Positions 6,184 through 7,058 of a DNA stretch of 7,058 bases are shown here, one piece after another. The notes below the pieces were generated by a model that saw nothing but the letters and a program-made list of their open reading frames with translations, made no database searches and was not told the origin of the DNA. A program made the position numbers and the translations under genes. Within the stretch, counting starts at the first letter, position 1, and the number at the start of each line of letters is the position of its first letter. Source of the DNA: Anaerolineales bacterium (GTDB lineage: Bacteria > Chloroflexota > Anaerolineae > Anaerolineales > Villigracilaceae); contig JANTFU010000116.1 in the NCBI GenBank assembly GCA_024763295.1, positions 1-7,058 on the forward strand, given 5' to 3'.

Positions 6184-6195
6184 TCCGAATTCGGA
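6184..6195. repeat. 12-bp perfect palindrome TCCGAATTCGGA
   Basis: A perfect self-complementary 12-mer lies 12 bases beyond the serine hydrolase stop and about 68 bp upstream of the -10 box of the zinc-ribbon operon. It has no loop and no T-tract, so it is not an obvious terminator. It could be an operator half-site pair or chance. Confidence 0.35.
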
Positions 6196-6206
6196 AAGTA
6201 TCCCTT

Positions 6207-7058
6207 TTAAGGGGTGCTTAAGTTGAAGTAGTTATAAACTGCTTGGGTAAGTTCAACAAAAAGCGGGTTGACCTCGCCCCAAATGCCTTGCACCGGATGG
6301 TAAGTATAAATGGCGATGACGAAATTTCCGCCTGGTGTGTAGACGATGCCGACATCGCTGATGTCGTGGACGACGCCATAGCGATCAGGGATGAAGCCGT
6401 GTTTGTGGGCGATGCGCGTGCCGTCAGGCAAACCGGCTTGGAGCAGTGAGCCGAATTTGTCTTGAACCATGTAGCTGATCATTGTCTGGCAGCTTTCTTG
6501 TGACATTTTGTTTGGGAAGGCGGCAATGAGCGCTCCGCCACCATTTTCTGCGCATTGATAGATATCAGTTAACAACATGCCCATTTCGGACGCCGTCGTC
6601 TGGTTGAAGGGGTCGGGGTTTGTGTATACGTCTGTTCGTTGATTGGAGGGGGTAACGTAGCGTTTCAACAGCGGACAGGGATTGGCGGGGCTGCAAAAGA
6701 AGCCTGCCATAAAGGTGTTTTCAAGTCCGAGGGTTTGCATGTCTTCGGTAACGAGCAAAGGACCCGTCCCTGCGTTGATTTCTGCCATGAGTAGGTCTGC
6801 GGCGGCGTTGTCCGATTGCTGGAAGACTCTTTCCAAATAGCGGTTGGTTGTTTCGTCGGGGAGACCCAAGCGCAGGAAGTTGGAGGTCATAATCGGGATT
6901 TTAATGGTGCTAGAAGCGGTAAATGCGACATCCGGTTCGGTATCGAGTTCCGTGCCCTTGTCCATTGCAAAATGGACTTCTTGGGCATTTTGCATGTCGG
7001 CAAGGTAGAAGCCGATGACACCATCGAAGCCGTTTAGTTCAATAATCTGTTTGAGTAA
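6207..7058 (-). CDS. Class A beta-lactamase-fold serine hydrolase (partial, 5' end outside window)
   Basis: 283 codons are visible, ending at TAA (6209-6207). The frame stays open to the window edge: LLKQIIELNGFDGVIGFYLAD precedes the Met at 6995, which is therefore internal; GVIGFYLAD aligns with the first beta-strand of the fold. Numbering visible residues from 7058, the catalytic SxxK is Ser50-Thr-Ile-Lys53 (SSTIKIPI), the second motif is Ser82-Asp-Asn84 (QQSDNAAADLL), and the third is Lys219-His-Gly221 in place of KTG. NQTTASEMGMLL matches the helix after the omega loop, but the ExxLN motif that carries the deacylating Glu166 is not seen before it (TNPDPFN stands there). It is therefore more likely a PenP-like (COG2367) serine hydrolase or peptidoglycan-related esterase/peptidase than a true antibiotic-hydrolysing enzyme. 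Four cysteines (122, 128, 169, 190) suit a secreted, disulfide-bonded protein. The signal peptide, if any, is outside the window. Confidence 0.85.
   Translation of the reverse strand, partial: LLKQIIELNGFDGVIGFYLADMQNAQEVHFAMDKGTELDTEPDVAFTASSTIKIPIMTSNFLRLGLPDETTNRYLERVFQQSDNAAADLLMAEINAGTGPLLVTEDMQTLGLENTFMAGFFCSPANPCPLLKRYVTPSNQRTDVYTNPDPFNQTTASEMGMLLTDIYQCAENGGGALIAAFPNKMSQESCQTMISYMVQDKFGSLLQAGLPDGTRIAHKHGFIPDRYGVVHDISDVGIVYTPGGNFVIAIYTYHPVQGIWGEVNPLFVELTQAVYNYFNLSTP

Noticed and set aside
6184..6212. Terminator after the serine hydrolase
   Set aside because: The CCCTT/AAGGG inverted bases overlap the stop codon and the TCCGAATTCGGA palindrome has no loop; neither is followed by a T-tract.
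6207..6995. Serine hydrolase starting at the ATG at 6995
   Set aside because: The frame is open upstream to the window edge and the upstream residues (GVIGFYLAD) complete the first strand of the fold, so this Met is internal.

Overview
The window carries six genes, all on the minus strand, so the reading order is from high to low coordinates. Nothing in it names the organism. An Anaerolineae-type Chloroflexota bacterium is my best guess, from the mix of a C4 zinc-ribbon coiled-coil protein, a NACHT/HEAT NTPase, an SsnA-type amidohydrolase and an F420-dependent NADP reductase-like protein. This is recollection of family distribution, not proof. There are no tRNA or rRNA genes, no CRISPR array and no intact mobile element.

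In transcription order: (1) 7058-6207, the C-terminal part of a class A beta-lactamase-fold serine hydrolase whose 5' end lies outside the window; (2) a 102-bp gap with a consensus TATAAT placed so that the next mRNA should start at or near its ATG; (3) 6104-5409, a coiled-coil protein ending in a four-cysteine zinc ribbon; (4) 5406-2878, an 842-residue membrane-anchored NACHT-type NTPase with C-terminal HEAT-like repeats, starting two bases after the stop of gene 3; (5) 2826-1486, an SsnA-like metal-dependent amidohydrolase, 51 bp further on. Genes 3 to 5 look like one operon.

The 295-bp gap at 1485-1191 is the most unusual non-coding stretch. It holds a perfect 17-bp inverted repeat made of CGTGTNN heptads, then a decayed C-terminal fragment of a GxxExxY-family protein. 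After it come (6) 1190-522, an NADPH:F420 reductase-like protein closed by a clear intrinsic terminator at 514-476, and (7) the start of a GyrI-like ligand-binding protein (410-1) with its own -10 box, running off the window.

The metabolic genes (ssnA-like and npdG-like) do not form an obvious pathway with each other. The strongest candidate for something functionally new is the coupled pair of zinc-ribbon coiled-coil protein and membrane-anchored NACHT-HEAT ATPase. Its architecture (membrane anchor, STAND-type switch, repeat sensor) resembles bacterial NLR-like proteins, but the window contains no defence-island neighbours, so a housekeeping or signalling role is equally possible.
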